Positions 39,808-39,826 of a DNA stretch of 39,826 nt are shown in pieces. Source of the stretch: an uncultured Desulfobacterium sp. (GTDB lineage Bacteria; Desulfobacterota; DSM-4660; Desulfatiglandales; Desulfatiglandaceae). The position numbers and the translations under genes are program-made. Position 1 is the first letter of the stretch. Every line of letters begins with the position of its first letter. The DNA is taken from NCBI GenBank assembly GCA_900258555.1, contig LT984854.1, positions 1,145,705 through 1,185,530 on the forward strand, written 5' to 3'. The notes below the pieces were generated by a model that saw nothing but the letters and a program-made list of their open reading frames with translations, had not been told where the DNA came from and did no database searches.

Positions 39808-39826
39808 GTTATCAACTGGGTGCCCA

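Noticed and set aside
1-39826. tRNA, rRNA, phage integrase or intact insertion-sequence transposase genes
   Set aside because: Looked for by motif and none was seen on either strand.

Overview
The window is a chromosomal segment of a Gram-negative bacterium. It has an outer-membrane exopolysaccharide export machine, an exosortase system and an NtrC-type sigma-54 activator. Gene content and moderate GC fit a deltaproteobacterial (Desulfobacterota) or similar environmental lineage, but nothing here fixes the taxon.

Layout. (1) 1-3223: housekeeping edge with a partial minus-strand ORF, a promoter-to-terminator interval without a gene, rpsU, purD and a D-Ala-D-Ala ligase. (2) 3515-12551: core of an XrtA-type exopolysaccharide locus: sigma-54 activator, export protein with one SLBB unit, outer-membrane barrel, Wzz-like chain-length protein, AAA ATPase with LysM and SPOR tail, tyrosine autokinase and the priming polyprenyl glycosylphosphotransferase. 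A good -24/-12 promoter lies before the autokinase. (3) 12690-17863: a PP-loop amidotransferase-like protein, an acyl carrier protein, an AMP-forming ligase and an unusual nucleotide-sugar dehydrogenase, probably making or decorating one sugar. (4) 17900-27870: two exosortase/EpsI pairs in opposite gene order, separated by a patchwork of small accessory cassettes: four nucleotidyltransferase-type toxin-antitoxin-like units, DUF2283, a four-helix-bundle protein, an SGNH-like lipoprotein and the exosortase-associated polysaccharide deacetylase. (5) 27879-39696: glycan assembly genes (three GT2, two GT4, a hexapeptide acyltransferase, Wzx flippase, O-antigen ligase/polymerase-like protein, a deacetylase-like protein and a DegT-family protein). 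This part is visibly more A+T rich. No PEP-CTERM substrate protein is visible.

The most unusual signal is a set of short structured repeats. One family has a 19-bp end, GCCACAGACCCACACAGAC, or its complement. It fills the gaps between genes of the locus almost exactly: it begins at or just after a stop codon and ends about 13-27 nt before the next start codon, or supplies that start codon. Two copies form complete inverted-repeat elements containing serial GC-rich hairpins. A GxxExxY (PDDEXK_3) gene sits inside a pair of 29-bp inverted repeats of this family. A second, decayed GxxExxY fragment sits inside a different inverted-repeat family, and the four-helix-bundle gene is flanked by a third family as direct repeats. 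A 0.3-kb segmental duplication (20958-21256 and 25161-25456) carries a nucleotidyltransferase 3' end and a small ORF, and has overwritten the 3' end of the polysaccharide deacetylase gene. Together these suggest a mobile or recombinogenic cassette system acting on an exosortase/EPS operon.
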